The notes under the pieces: generated by a model
What the model was told of the DNA's origin: nothing
The model's input: only the letters and a program-made list of their open reading frames with translations
The model's database searches: none
From: Streptomyces roseoviridis
GTDB lineage: Bacteria > Actinomycetota > Actinomycetes > Streptomycetales > Streptomycetaceae
NCBI RefSeq assembly: GCF_039535235.1
Contig: NZ_BAAAWU010000001.1
Span: 4,836,001-4,900,000 of the forward strand
Reading direction: 5' to 3'
DNA length: 64,000 bases
Shown here: in pieces, positions 25,418-33,854 of the stretch
Position numbering within the stretch: the stretch's first letter is position 1
Layout: each line of letters begins with the position of its first letter
Position numbers and translations under genes: made by a program

Positions 25418-25464
25418 GCGCCCTGTGGGGGGCGGAGATTGGCGCCCGTGCGGAGCGGCGGGAG

Positions 25465-26340
25465 TCAGGCTCCCGTCGGCGCGTCCGTACGCTCGTCTTC
25501 CTGGGTCTCGTCCGGGACCTCGCGCAGCGCGTCCTCGGACAGGCCCTTGCGCCAGTAGCCCACGAACGTCACCCGGCGCCGGTCGAGACCGCGCTCGCGC
25601 ACGAAGTGACGGCGCAGCGCCTTCACCACGCCCGACTCGCCCGCGATCCAGACGTACGGGTCCGCGCCGGGCAGCTCCGCGGCCGCGATCGCCTCCACGG
25701 CCGACGGCGCGCCCTCCTCCCGGACCAGCCAGGTGATGGTCGCGTCGGCCTCGGTCGCCAGCTCCATGCGGTCGCCGGAGTAGGGGACTTCGAGGTAGAC
25801 GTGGGCGCGGGTCTCGGCCGGCAGCCACTGAAGGATCGCGGAGGCGGCCGGCAGGGCCGTCTCGTCGCCCCAGATGAGGACCGAGTCCGCGTCCTCGGGC
25901 AGCCGGAAGCGGACGCCGGTGTTGTCGGCCACGGCCGGACCGAGCACGACCACCCGGTCGCCCGGCTTGGCGTGCTGGGCCCAGCGACAGGCGGGGCCGC
26001 CGTCCTCGTGGACCGCGAAGTCGATGTCTATCTCGGCGACCGGCTCGGTGCGCTGCTCGCGGACCGTGTACGAGCGCATCACGGCCCGCTCGTCGTGCGG
26101 CATCGCCCGGTAGGCGCCGAGGATCGCGTACATGTCCGGGTTGTCGAGCGGCGGCAGCACCGGCGCGTCCTGGCCCGGGTGCGGCAGGAAGAGGGACAGC
26201 GACTGGTCGCGGCCGCCGGCGGCGAAGCGCTTCAGGTCCTCACCGGTGAACGTGACGCGCACCAGCGACGGGCCGAGCCGCCGCGTCCGGTCGACCTGGA
26301 GCGAGAAGAACTGGAACGGGGCGGTCTCGGCGTTCGTCAT
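25465..26340 (-). CDS. desF: siderophore-interacting protein DesF (FAD-dependent ferric reductase)
   Basis: A 291-residue ViuB/SIP-type protein expected to release iron from imported ferrioxamine by reduction. The N-terminal flavin domain contains RSYTVREQR, the usual FAD-binding arginine-serine-tyrosine-threonine motif. The C-terminal NAD(P)H-binding-like domain contains WGDETALPAASAIL and VWIAGESGVVKALRRHFVRE. The tail is acidic. The ATG follows the desE stop by three bases, so the two are co-transcribed. The pair sits ahead of desABCD as in S. coelicolor. Confidence 0.93.
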   Translation of the reverse strand: MTNAETAPFQFFSLQVDRTRRLGPSLVRVTFTGEDLKRFAAGGRDQSLSLFLPHPGQDAPVLPPLDNPDMYAILGAYRAMPHDERAVMRSYTVREQRTEPVAEIDIDFAVHEDGGPACRWAQHAKPGDRVVVLGPAVADNTGVRFRLPEDADSVLIWGDETALPAASAILQWLPAETRAHVYLEVPYSGDRMELATEADATITWLVREEGAPSAVEAIAAAELPGADPYVWIAGESGVVKALRRHFVRERGLDRRRVTFVGYWRKGLSEDALREVPDETQEDERTDAPTGA

Positions 26341-26343
26341 GGG

Positions 26344-27396
26344 TCAGGACACCTTCTTGGCGTTCTCGAGGGCCTTCGCCAGGTCCTCCAGGAGCGGGGC
26401 GCACTTGGCGTACGAGTAGATCGGCTCGGTCACGCGCGGGATCACCTGGCCGGCCTTGACGGCGGGCAGCGCGGCCCAGGTCGGCTTGGCCTTCAGGGCC
26501 TCGGGCTGCAGGGCCGAGGTGCGGTTGTCGAGCATGATGACGTCGGCCTGGTACTTGTCGACGTTCTCCCAGCTCAGGCCCTCGAACCAACCGCCCTGGT
26601 CGAGCTTGGTGGGCGTGACGATGTTGACGCCCAGCTCCTTGAAGTAGAGCGTGTCGGTCGGGCGGACCGGGGTGGAGACGTAGAAGAGGTCCGGGGAGCC
26701 GGAGCCGATGAGGACCTTGATGTCCTTCTTGCCCTGGGCGGCCTTGCGCAGGCGCTCGGCGGCGGCCTCGAAGCGGGCCTTGTCCGCCTTGATCTGCGCG
26801 GTCTGCACATCGGCGCCGAGCGAGGCGGCCAGGTCGGCGTGGCGCTGGAGGACGGCCGGCATCGACTTGTCGGCCGCCCACAGGGCGACGCTCGGAGCGA
26901 TCTTGAGGATCTTCTCCTTCTGCTCCGCCGGGACGTACCAGAGGTCGTTCTTCTCCCACATGTCCGTGATGAGGAGCTCGGGCTGGAGCTTGAGGTACTC
27001 CTCGATCTTGAACTCGCCCCAGACGTTGCCGATGACCTTGACCTTGGTGATGTCGAGGTCGCCCGCCTGGACGTCCGGCTTCTTGGCCTTGGTCTTCGGG
27101 TCCTCGACGTAGGTCGGGCCGAACACGCCCTTGACCTCGACGCCGAAGTCCTTCAGGGCGGCGGCCGTGCCGGTGAAGGCGACGATGTTCTTCGGGGTGG
27201 CCTTGGCCGTCACCTTCTGGCCGCGGTCGTCCGTGAACTCCCAGGGGCCGGTCTTCTCGCCGGCCTTGGTGGAGCCGCCGTCCTTGTCGCCACCCTTGGT
27301 GCCGCACGCGGCCAGCGCGGCGCCGAGCCCGAGGGCGCCGCCCGCGGCGAGCAGGCCGCGGCGGGTGAGGGAAGTGGCTCGGGCGTTGCTGGGCAT
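26344..27396 (-). CDS. desE: ferrioxamine-binding lipoprotein DesE
   Basis: This 350-residue substrate-binding lipoprotein of an ABC siderophore importer captures ferrioxamines at the membrane surface. The N-terminus carries an Arg-Arg-containing signal (SLTRRGLLAAGG) and a lipobox LAAC. The periplasmic-binding-protein fold of the FepB/BtuF class follows. No permease or ATPase genes are adjacent. The ATG at 27396 gives a normal signal peptide; an upstream in-frame start would prefix a polar stretch. The iron box 50-68 bases upstream shows iron repression. Confidence 0.94.
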   Translation of the reverse strand: MPSNARATSLTRRGLLAAGGALGLGAALAACGTKGGDKDGGSTKAGEKTGPWEFTDDRGQKVTAKATPKNIVAFTGTAAALKDFGVEVKGVFGPTYVEDPKTKAKKPDVQAGDLDITKVKVIGNVWGEFKIEEYLKLQPELLITDMWEKNDLWYVPAEQKEKILKIAPSVALWAADKSMPAVLQRHADLAASLGADVQTAQIKADKARFEAAAERLRKAAQGKKDIKVLIGSGSPDLFYVSTPVRPTDTLYFKELGVNIVTPTKLDQGGWFEGLSWENVDKYQADVIMLDNRTSALQPEALKAKPTWAALPAVKAGQVIPRVTEPIYSYAKCAPLLEDLAKALENAKKVS

Positions 27397-27445
27397 GGCG
27401 AAGTCGCTTTCGGTACGTGCCGGGGTCGGCCTGGTCAAGTCGAGG

Positions 27446-27464
27446 GTAGGTTAGCCTAACCTCA
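27446..27464. promoter_or_regulatory. iron box of desEF
   Basis: AGGTTAGCCTAACCT (27448-27462) is a perfect palindrome around one C and matches the DmdR1/DtxR consensus. Confidence 0.95.
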
Positions 27465-27679
27465 TCGGGATCAACAGGGTGGGGATGGCCGAATACGAGT
27501 GAGGCCCGCCACCCCGGGCCGGGCCCCTCCGCGCCGCCCCGGCGCGCCCGCACCCGGCCGCGCCGCCGGGCCACGGGCCGTCACTTCGTCCGCCCCTCAC
27601 GCGCCTGACGGAGTGACGCCCCAGGTCGGCACGGTACGTCGGCTGGCCGCCGGGCACCCGCCCCAGCAGCGTGGACCGG

Positions 27680-29251
27680 ATGAACAACCCCCTCACCGTC
27701 CCCGTACCGAGACCCTCCGCCGCCGACTCCCGCCGCCCGCGGACCGCAGGGTTTCAGCCGCCGCCCGCCCTCCTCTGGCCCGCCGCCCTCGCCGCCCTCT
27801 TCACCCTCCTCCAACTCGCCCTCGTCGTCCCCGGATCGGGACTCGGATGGGACGAGGCCGTCTACGTCAGCCAGGTCGGCGGCAACGCCCCGCCCGCCTT
27901 CTTCAGCGCCCCCCGCGCCCGGGGCATCACCTACCTCGTCGCCCCGGTCGCCGCCCTCACCGCCTCCACCACCGCGATCCGCGTCTACCTGGCCCTGCTG
28001 TCCGGAGCCGCCCTGTTCGGCGCCCTGTGGGCCTGGCGCCGGACCCTGCCCGCACCCGTCCTGACCGCCGCCGGCGCCCTGTTCACCGGACTGTGGATCA
28101 CCCTGTTCTACGGCCCGCGCGTGATGCCCAACCTCTGGTGCGCCTTCGGCGCCCTGGCCGCCGTCGGCTGCTTCCTCACCGCCGTGACGACCCGCGCCGT
28201 GACGACCACCGGCGGGAGCGGCGAGGGCACGCGGGGCGGGACGCCCCCGAGGGTCCGCGCCGCCCTCGCCGGCCTCGGCGCCACCGTCTGCGCGGTCGCC
28301 CTCCTGCGGCCCTCCGAAGGACTCTGGCTCGCCCTGCCGCTCCTCGCGGCGGCCCTGCTCGTGCCCGCCTGGCGCCGCCGCCGGGCCGTCTTCCCGGTCC
28401 TCGTCGCCGCGCCGCTGCTCGGTGCCCTGCCGTGGATCGCCGAGGCGTACGCGCACTACGGGGGCCTCGCCGCCCGGCTGCGGCGGGCCGGCGAGATCCA
28501 GGGCTCCCTCGGCTGGTACTGGTCCGTCGACGACCACGTACGGGCCCTGGCCGGCCGGACCCTGTGCCGGCCCTGCGACGTGCCCTGGCAACACCCGGTC
28601 ACCGCCCTGTGGTGGTTCGTGCTGCCGGTCGCCGTCGCCGCCGGCATCGCCGCCGCCCGCCGGGCCGGGCGGGGCGCCCCCGCCGTGCTCGCCACCGTGA
28701 CCGCGCTCTCGCTCGCCGCCCCGTACCTCTTCACCGTCGGCTACGCGGCCCCCCGCTTCCTGCTGCCCGCCTACGCCCTGCTGGCGCTGCCCGCCGCCGA
28801 GGCGCTGATCGCCCTGGTCCGGAAGGTGGTCCGGGCCCGGCGGCCCGCGGCCCTCGGCCTGCTCACCGGTCTCCTGCTCGGCCATCTCGCCGTCCAGTAC
28901 ACCGTGCTGGCGGGGGCCGTCGCCCACAGCCGGTCCGCCCGCGCCCACTTCACGTCCATCGCCAGTGCCCTGCACGGCGCCGGCGTCCGGCCGCCGTGCC
29001 TGGTCAGCGGCAAGGAGTACGTGCCGGTCGGCTACTACACGGGCTGCACCTCGCGTGCGGTCGGCGGCCACGACGCCGCCATCACCCCGGGCGGCATCAC
29101 CGCGGCCGCCCGCCGCATGCCGGTCGCCGTCCTCGTCCCGGCCGGCGCCGCCCCGCCCGCCCACGCCCGGGGCTGGCGGCCCGTGCGGCTGCCGGCGGGG
29201 CCGGGCTGGGACCGGTACGACGCGTACGTGTCACCGGGGGCTGGGCGGTGA
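27680..29251 (+). CDS. polytopic membrane protein, GT-C glycosyltransferase-like
   Basis: This 523-residue integral membrane protein has about ten hydrophobic segments. After the first one comes GLGWDEAVYVSQ, which places an Asp-Glu pair where ArnT/PMT-type GT-C enzymes have their catalytic acidic residue. That suggests a polyprenyl-phosphate-sugar-dependent glycosyltransferase, but acceptor and donor are unknown. Cys-containing outer loops (LCRPCDVPW, PPCLVSGKE, TGCTSR) are visible. ATG 27680 or GTG 27671 could be the start. It begins the block that separates desE from the acyl-CoA genes and has no obvious partners. Confidence 0.7.
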   Translation: MNNPLTVPVPRPSAADSRRPRTAGFQPPPALLWPAALAALFTLLQLALVVPGSGLGWDEAVYVSQVGGNAPPAFFSAPRARGITYLVAPVAALTASTTAIRVYLALLSGAALFGALWAWRRTLPAPVLTAAGALFTGLWITLFYGPRVMPNLWCAFGALAAVGCFLTAVTTRAVTTTGGSGEGTRGGTPPRVRAALAGLGATVCAVALLRPSEGLWLALPLLAAALLVPAWRRRRAVFPVLVAAPLLGALPWIAEAYAHYGGLAARLRRAGEIQGSLGWYWSVDDHVRALAGRTLCRPCDVPWQHPVTALWWFVLPVAVAAGIAAARRAGRGAPAVLATVTALSLAAPYLFTVGYAAPRFLLPAYALLALPAAEALIALVRKVVRARRPAALGLLTGLLLGHLAVQYTVLAGAVAHSRSARAHFTSIASALHGAGVRPPCLVSGKEYVPVGYYTGCTSRAVGGHDAAITPGGITAAARRMPVAVLVPAGAAPPAHARGWRPVRLPAGPGWDRYDAYVSPGAGR

Positions 29252-29609
29252 GACGGGGCCGCGAGCTCGTGCGCCCCCTGGTCTCCGGCCTCCCGGACGG
29301 GGGCGCCGGGAAGCGCCTGGGCGTCCAGGTCCGCCCCTCCGCCGTCAGTTGGCCGCCCTGCTTGAACGCCTCAACGACACCAGCCGCTTCGAGGCGGGCC
29401 TGAAGGCGGCCCGACGCGGCTGGCTCCGACGGACGCGACGCCCACCGCGCACGGGCGGGGTGCGCAGCGGGCGCTCGCTGTGGCGCCTCCAGGGACGGTT
29501 TCCCGTTCTCTCAACCGTGATCCCTTGACCCTCCGGCGGCGGCCTCGGGAGCATCGAGCGCGGCATGGAGCCGCGAGCTCCCACCAGGCGGAGAGGGGAA
29601 CCGATCGGC
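29252..29609. other. intergenic stretch, possibly a decayed gene
   Basis: No intact gene. Short plus-strand frames look protein-like but are broken by a shift near 29345: first RELVRPLVSGLPDGGAGKRL in one frame, then QLAALLERLNDTSRFEAGLK in another. This could be a relic, but no family is recognisable. The last 50 bases carry the ribosome site for the next gene. Confidence 0.3.
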
Positions 29610-29801
29610 ATGCAGGTGACCAAGCTGGTCAGCACGTGTGACCTCAAGGACTGTCCGACGATCTACGCGACCGACCGCGGGACGTTTCTTGTGCAGGGGG
29701 AGACGCCGACCGATCACGGCCTCAGGATTCCCGCACACGAGACGCTGGTCGAGATCCCCATGGACCTGCTGAAGAAGGCCGTTGCCGATGGTCTCGTCTA
29801 G
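29610..29801 (+). CDS. small protein preceding DUF6879 gene
   Basis: A 63-residue acidic, soluble protein beginning MQVTKLVSTCDLKDCPTIY, with a Cys-4x-Cys pair. ATG 29610 has GAGAGGGGAA upstream. Its stop lies 14 bases inside the next gene, indicating translational coupling in a three-gene unit with a DUF6879 protein and an XRE regulator. Function is unknown. Confidence 0.75.
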   Translation: MQVTKLVSTCDLKDCPTIYATDRGTFLVQGETPTDHGLRIPAHETLVEIPMDLLKKAVADGLV

Positions 29802-30309
29802 GACGCTCGGCAGCCTCTTCGAATCGTTCGAGCGTGAGGCGTTCCGTCTGGAGACCCTTGACGACTACAGCCGGTCCGGGAACACGGACGCCTACGAGTT
29901 GTACCGGGCGGGAGAGCCGCAACCAGCCGGCTACAACGCCGAGTGGGTGGCCGAGCTCCGGTCCCTCACGGGCCAGGGCAAGCGCGTCTATCGCGTTCAC
30001 GTTCTCGCTCGGCCGCTCACGGACTACCTGCGCTTCGAGCTGGGCTGGGGATATCGGAAGAACATGACGGGTGGGGAGGAGTTCTTCATCCTCGACGTGA
30101 CCGACGCGCCGAATCCGCTGGTGGGCGTGCCGGACTTCTGGCTCTTCGATTCCACCGACACGGCAGCGATGGAATACGACGAGCACGGCGTCTTCCGAGG
30201 GGCGAAGGTGCTACCCGCGTCCGAGGCGGAGAGATTCGTCGGATTCCGCCAGACAGCCCTCGCGCACGCCGAGCCGTTCACGGACTGGTGGGCGAAGCAC
30301 GGCGAGTGA
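29788..30309 (+). CDS. DUF6879 family protein
   Basis: A 173-residue soluble protein with the features I associate with DUF6879: a helical N-terminus (LFESFEREAFRLETLDDY), a central VYRVHVLARPLTDYLRFELGWGY, and a C-terminal ALAHAEPFTDW. Streptomyces genes of this group typically sit next to DUF5753 regulators, as here. Its molecular role is unknown. ATG 29788 is preceded by GAAGAAGG. The stop overlaps the next start (GTGA). Base composition is visibly less GC-rich than the flanking housekeeping genes. Confidence 0.8.
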   Translation: MVSSRTLGSLFESFEREAFRLETLDDYSRSGNTDAYELYRAGEPQPAGYNAEWVAELRSLTGQGKRVYRVHVLARPLTDYLRFELGWGYRKNMTGGEEFFILDVTDAPNPLVGVPDFWLFDSTDTAAMEYDEHGVFRGAKVLPASEAERFVGFRQTALAHAEPFTDWWAKHGE

Positions 30310-31136
30310 ACCCATCACAGCTCGGCACCGCGCTGCGGGCTCTACGTGAGGCGTCCGGAAAGGACGCCAAAGCGGTGGCCCGTAGCGCACTCATGTCTCC
30401 TTCCAAGCTGTCGAAGATCGAGCACGCCAGGCTCTTGCCAAGCGCGGCCGATGTCGAGCGCATCCTCACCGCCATCGGTGTGTCCACCGCGATCAAGGAT
30501 GAGTACACCGAAGTGGCAAGAGCCGCTACCACCGAGGCGACCGCGTGGCGGCTCCTCAGGCGAGCCGGCCTCCACAAGGGGCAGTACGCGACCATGGCCC
30601 TCGAAGCTCAGATGACTTCTCTGCGCCTGTTTCAGCCGGCACTCGTCCCCGGACTTCTGCAGACGCCCGAGTACATCCGTGCTGTGCTGCGGCGCCATGA
30701 GCTGAGCGAGGAAGTGCTCGCACGTACCATCAGCGGCAGGCTGGAACGCCAAGCCGTCCTGTTCGACAGTTCCAAGACGCTTCGCTTCGTCCTGACCGAG
30801 ACCGTCCTTCGTTGGAAGATCGTCTCGCCGTCGATGATGGCTGCACAACTCGATCGCATCATCTCGTTGTCGAGGCTGTCGCATGTGGACATTCGCGTAG
30901 TCCCCCTCGCGGCTCGGCGGAAGGACATTGCAAACCATGCCTTCGTCATTCGTGATGAGCGCATGGTCACCGTCGAGACGGTGCACGCCGAGATAGTCGT
31001 TACTGACCCGCGCGATGTTGCGCTTTACCTCCGCAAGTTCGATGGATTCGCGCTTCTGGCCCTTTCAGGTAACGACATGCGTGCGCTCCTGGAACACATC
31101 CGAGATGACTTCTTGAGCGAACAGGAAACGGGCTAG
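30306..31136 (+). CDS. XRE-family regulator with DUF5753 (WhiJ-like)
   Basis: This 276-residue DNA-binding protein has an N-terminal lambda-repressor-type helix-turn-helix (about 5-60, ALRALREASGKDAKAVARSA then SPSKLSKIEHARLLPSAADV) and a DUF5753 domain (about 95-270), recognisable by LVPGLLQTPEYIRAVLR, ERQAVLFD and DIRVVPLA. WhiJ of S. coelicolor is the best-known relative and affects development. GTG overlaps the stop of the DUF6879 gene. Unlike the two other modules in this window, no DUF397 gene follows. Low GC suggests acquisition. Confidence 0.88.
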   Translation: MNPSQLGTALRALREASGKDAKAVARSALMSPSKLSKIEHARLLPSAADVERILTAIGVSTAIKDEYTEVARAATTEATAWRLLRRAGLHKGQYATMALEAQMTSLRLFQPALVPGLLQTPEYIRAVLRRHELSEEVLARTISGRLERQAVLFDSSKTLRFVLTETVLRWKIVSPSMMAAQLDRIISLSRLSHVDIRVVPLAARRKDIANHAFVIRDERMVTVETVHAEIVVTDPRDVALYLRKFDGFALLALSGNDMRALLEHIRDDFLSEQETG

Positions 31137-31193
31137 ATCTGCTCCGCTGTCCGCAGGACCATCGATCCGTCACGAACCCAGGAGGCGGATGGC

Positions 31194-31421
31194 ATGGCGA
31201 GATTGAGAACGGCGTCGGCATCGGGCGCTGAAGTCGGATACCTGGAGTACGGCACGTACGCCCCTGCGGGGCAGGTCTGCCCCGCGTGTCGGCAGGCCAT
31301 CGGCCCGACTGAGCCCGTCCGGCGCGGCTATCGGCGCCCGGAGGACGCCGCGAATTTGGTCCCCGCCTATTGGCACGCCAACCGGTGCCCCCCGTCGGCG
31401 CCGGCCCGCGCAGGCTGCTGA
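31194..31421 (+). CDS. small protein with zinc-ribbon-like cysteines
   Basis: This 75-residue protein contains CPAC near residues 30-33 and a downstream His/Cys pair (WHANRCPP), which together could ligand one metal ion. ATG 31194 has AGGAGG eight bases upstream. A strong hairpin follows the stop. It lies 57 bases after the XRE gene and may belong to the same unit. No function is assignable. Confidence 0.65.
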   Translation: MARLRTASASGAEVGYLEYGTYAPAGQVCPACRQAIGPTEPVRRGYRRPEDAANLVPAYWHANRCPPSAPARAGC

Positions 31422-31446
31422 CCTGACGCCCCTCATCGGACGAAGC

Positions 31447-31479
31447 GCGGCCCGGACGTGGAGAAGACGTCCGGGCCGC
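31447..31479 (+). terminator. hairpin after the first WhiJ-like module
   Basis: GCGGCCCGGACGT (31447-31459) pairs perfectly with 31467-31479 around a seven-base loop. It ends the 29.6-31.4 kb transcription unit. Confidence 0.85.
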
Positions 31480-31677
31480 GGTGCTGAACGGAGTCGACGA
31501 TATGCACGACAGCGGTGGCGTGGAAGGCCGCAGTCGGACCTGTGTCTTCCAGCTGTTCGGGGTCATCTTCGGCTATGCGACCCATCACCTCGACGCACGG
31601 AGGCTGGGCGAGGTGGGGGTCGTGGGCCGCTGACTCCGGGTGTCGACTGGTCGAGACTGTGGCAGTTGGCGGCCGCC

Positions 31678-31926
31678 ATGAACAAGGAGACGGCCGCCGA
31701 GACGGAGAAAGGGCGGTGGATCATGCTCCAGGCCCACCGGGCCTTCGTCTGCGGCGATCTCCTTGCCCGGTGGGACCGGGTGGGCTGGAAGCTGGAACCC
31801 GGAGGCCGGCGCATCGCCTTCGGAAGCTCCTATTGCAACCGGTACGAACTGTGGACCGGGAACCTGACCGTCGAAGGCACCACACCGGAGATGGTGGCGC
31901 CTACGAGCTCGATCTACTGGGCGTAG
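31678..31926 (+). CDS. possible small protein or gene remnant
   Basis: This 82-codon open frame (MNKETAAETEKGRWIMLQAH...) has plausible codon use and two Trp-rich segments but no ribosome site. The frame is open upstream to about 31630, and another short frame (ATG 31502, 43 codons) ends there. A frameshifted or truncated gene is therefore as likely as a real small protein. No family is recognised. Confidence 0.35.
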   Translation: MNKETAAETEKGRWIMLQAHRAFVCGDLLARWDRVGWKLEPGGRRIAFGSSYCNRYELWTGNLTVEGTTPEMVAPTSSIYWA

Positions 31927-31988
31927 AGGGGGAGAAGGCGCTGGCCGTCCGCCGGCCTCACGGAGGCGGACGGCCAGGGCTCGTGAGT

Positions 31989-32420
31989 TCAGGAGTGGCC
32001 GGAATCCGGTTCAGCGGTCAGTTCGGCCCAGACCAGCTTCCCCGGGCCCTCTCGGTCGCAGACGCCCCACTTCTCCGAGAGCGTGTCCACGAGCGGAAGT
32101 CCCCATCCGCCTCCGGCATCGGGCGCGGGCAGGGCCATCAGGGGCCGATGCTCCGACGCGTCGTGCACCTCGATGCGGAGTCCGACGGGGTTCGAGACGA
32201 AGCGCGTCTCGATCTCCCGTCCCGGCACCCGGCCGTGCCGGACCGCGTTGGTCAACAACTCCGAGAGCACGAGCGACGCCGCGTCCTGGAGGTCCCGCAA
32301 CCCCCAGTCGTCCAGCGCCTCGCGCAGCGCCCGCCGGGCCAGCGGGACGCTCCTCGGGCCCTGCGGCCACCGCTTGACGATCGGTTCGCGTTCGTGCGGG
32401 GTGGTGTAGGTCCGTTCCAT
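31989..32420 (-). CDS. ATP-binding anti-sigma-factor-like kinase (RsbW/HATPase_c)
   Basis: This 143-residue single-domain GHKL ATPase of the RsbW/SpoIIAB type usually binds a sigma factor or phosphorylates an anti-anti-sigma protein. Motifs are LVLSELLTNAVRHG (N box), DAGGGWGLPLVDTLSEKWG (G1/G2 region) and a C-terminal LVWAELT strand. ATG 32420 overlaps the stop of the upstream 98-residue gene (TGATG), and GGAGGTG precedes it. It is divergent from the XRE/DUF397 pair. No sigma factor or antagonist gene is nearby. Confidence 0.88.
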   Translation of the reverse strand: MERTYTTPHEREPIVKRWPQGPRSVPLARRALREALDDWGLRDLQDAASLVLSELLTNAVRHGRVPGREIETRFVSNPVGLRIEVHDASEHRPLMALPAPDAGGGWGLPLVDTLSEKWGVCDREGPGKLVWAELTAEPDSGHS

Positions 32421-32716
32421 CAGGCCGCCACCTCCACACCGTGGATCAGGCGCGGCCCCACGTCCACGCCATGAACGGCCAGCCACAGCGCCCGCCGCCT
32501 CTGCCGTTGCAAGCGGGCGCGTTCCCGTTCCTCGTGGTGGAGGAGGTAGGGGCGTACGAGTCGACAGTCCTCTCCCCGGAGGACGGGCACGCCACGAGGT
32601 GGAGGTGCCGCCCCCGTCACGGCGCGAGCGGAGTCGGCGCACCGGCGTCGGCGGCCGGTCGGCGGCAGTAACAGCCGCAACAGCAGCCCGACGAGGCGGG
32701 CGATAGGGTGACGCAT
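32420..32716 (-). CDS. small basic protein, family shared with the 47.9 kb locus
   Basis: The 98-residue protein starts with a hydrophobic helix (ARLVGLLLRLLLPP), followed by an Arg-rich linker and a conserved C-terminal half: LRGEDCRLVRPYLL and RRRALWLAVHGVDVGPR, then IHGVEVAA. The product encoded at 47952-48281 has the same elements in the same order, so these are paralogues. AGAGGAG precedes the ATG. It is divergent from an XRE/DUF5753 gene in both loci. Function is unknown; membrane association through the N-terminal helix is possible. Confidence 0.8.
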   Translation of the reverse strand: MRHPIARLVGLLLRLLLPPTGRRRRCADSARAVTGAAPPPRGVPVLRGEDCRLVRPYLLHHEERERARLQRQRRRALWLAVHGVDVGPRLIHGVEVAA

Positions 32717-32975
32717 GTTGACGCTCCTCTGAAGCGTTGGCCATGCCCCCGGACCGGTCGCACGGTCGCGGGGGTCTCTCTGTTTCAGCCCAGGTCGGCA
32801 GGGCCACCACGTCGTCGCGCTGCGCGATCGACGTGTGACCGTACGCACAGCATGCCTTCGCAATCCTGGAGAACGCAAGGATTGCGAAATTGCTTCGACC
32901 GTTCGACTGAGTTGAGCGCCGACGCGGTGACGGCGCACACTCGCGGGTACCACCCGGCAGAGAAGGGACCGCAGC
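32717..32975. other. divergent promoter region of the second WhiJ-like module
   Basis: There is no gene. It holds the ribosome sites of both flanking genes and the inverted repeat at 32857-32888. Confidence 0.6.
32857..32888. promoter_or_regulatory. inverted repeat, likely operator of the WhiJ-like regulator
   Basis: TTCGCAATCCT (32857-32867) and AGGATTGCGAA (32878-32888) are perfect 11-base arms separated by 10 bases. The arms are 21 bases apart, two helical turns, which suits a dimeric HTH protein. It lies 88-119 bases before the XRE start and 141 bases before the divergent gene. Confidence 0.6.
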
Positions 32976-33839
32976 ATGCCGGACAAGCGCCCGCGCCCAC
33001 CGACCGTCCGACTGCGCAGGCTCGCCGCCGAGTTGAGGAAGCTCCGTGCATTGGCAGGGCTCACCCGCGAAGACGTGACGGAGCGGACCGGGATCAACGC
33101 GGCGACGCTCTATCGCATCGAGCGTTCGCGTGCGCGGCCGCAGAAGCGCACTCTGGTGAGCCTGTTGGACCTGTATCAGGCCGACGACCGGCAGCGCGCG
33201 GACCTGTTGGCGCTCCAGAGCGGTTCGAACGATCAGGGCTGGCTGCGGCCGTACCACTCGGAGCTCCCCGAGGAGTACGCCTCGTACATCGGGTTCGAGG
33301 CCGAAGCGCGGACGGTCCGAAACTACGAGTCGCTGTTCATTCCCGGGCTCGCCCAGACCGAGCCCTACGCCCACGAGGTGATCAAGGGCGTTCTGCCGAC
33401 GGCCAGTCAGAAACAGATCGAGCAACGCGTCCAGGCTCGCATGGAACGGCAGGCCGTCCTCACGAAGGACCGACCGCTACAGCTGTGGGCCATCGTGGAC
33501 GAGGCCGCCCTGAGACGCAGGGTGGGCGGTCCGCAGGTCATGCGGGAACAAGTACGGCACCTGCTGCGACTCGCCTCGGAGCCGAACGTGACGTTCCAGG
33601 TGATCCCGTTCGAGAAGGGCGCGCATGCCGGAATGACGGGCAGCTTCGTGCACATGGACTTCCCGGACGCGGACGACCCGGAACTCGTCTACCTGGACAC
33701 CCCCGCCGGAGACCTCTTCCTGGAGTCGGAGGCGGAGCTCCGACGCTACAAGTCGATGTTCGAGCATCTGCAGGCCGTGGCCCTCGGGCCGAACGACAGT
33801 GCGGACCTGCTGACTAGGCTTGCGGAAGGGAGAGAGTGA
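32976..33839 (+). CDS. XRE-family regulator with DUF5753 (WhiJ-like)
   Basis: This 287-residue regulator has an HTH at about 12-70 (LRALAGLTREDVTERTGINA, then ATLYRIERSRARPQKRTL) and a DUF5753 domain (about 100-280, with LFIPGLAQTEPYAHEVIKG, ERQAVLTKDRPLQLWAIVDE and VTFQVIPFEKG). AGAAGGGA precedes the ATG. A DUF397 gene follows after 15 bases. From WhiJ studies, the DUF397 partner is thought to modulate the repressor. The adjacent inverted repeat is its probable binding site. Confidence 0.9.
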   Translation: MPDKRPRPPTVRLRRLAAELRKLRALAGLTREDVTERTGINAATLYRIERSRARPQKRTLVSLLDLYQADDRQRADLLALQSGSNDQGWLRPYHSELPEEYASYIGFEAEARTVRNYESLFIPGLAQTEPYAHEVIKGVLPTASQKQIEQRVQARMERQAVLTKDRPLQLWAIVDEAALRRRVGGPQVMREQVRHLLRLASEPNVTFQVIPFEKGAHAGMTGSFVHMDFPDADDPELVYLDTPAGDLFLESEAELRRYKSMFEHLQAVALGPNDSADLLTRLAEGRE

Positions 33840-33854
33840 GAGAAGGTGCGCGGA

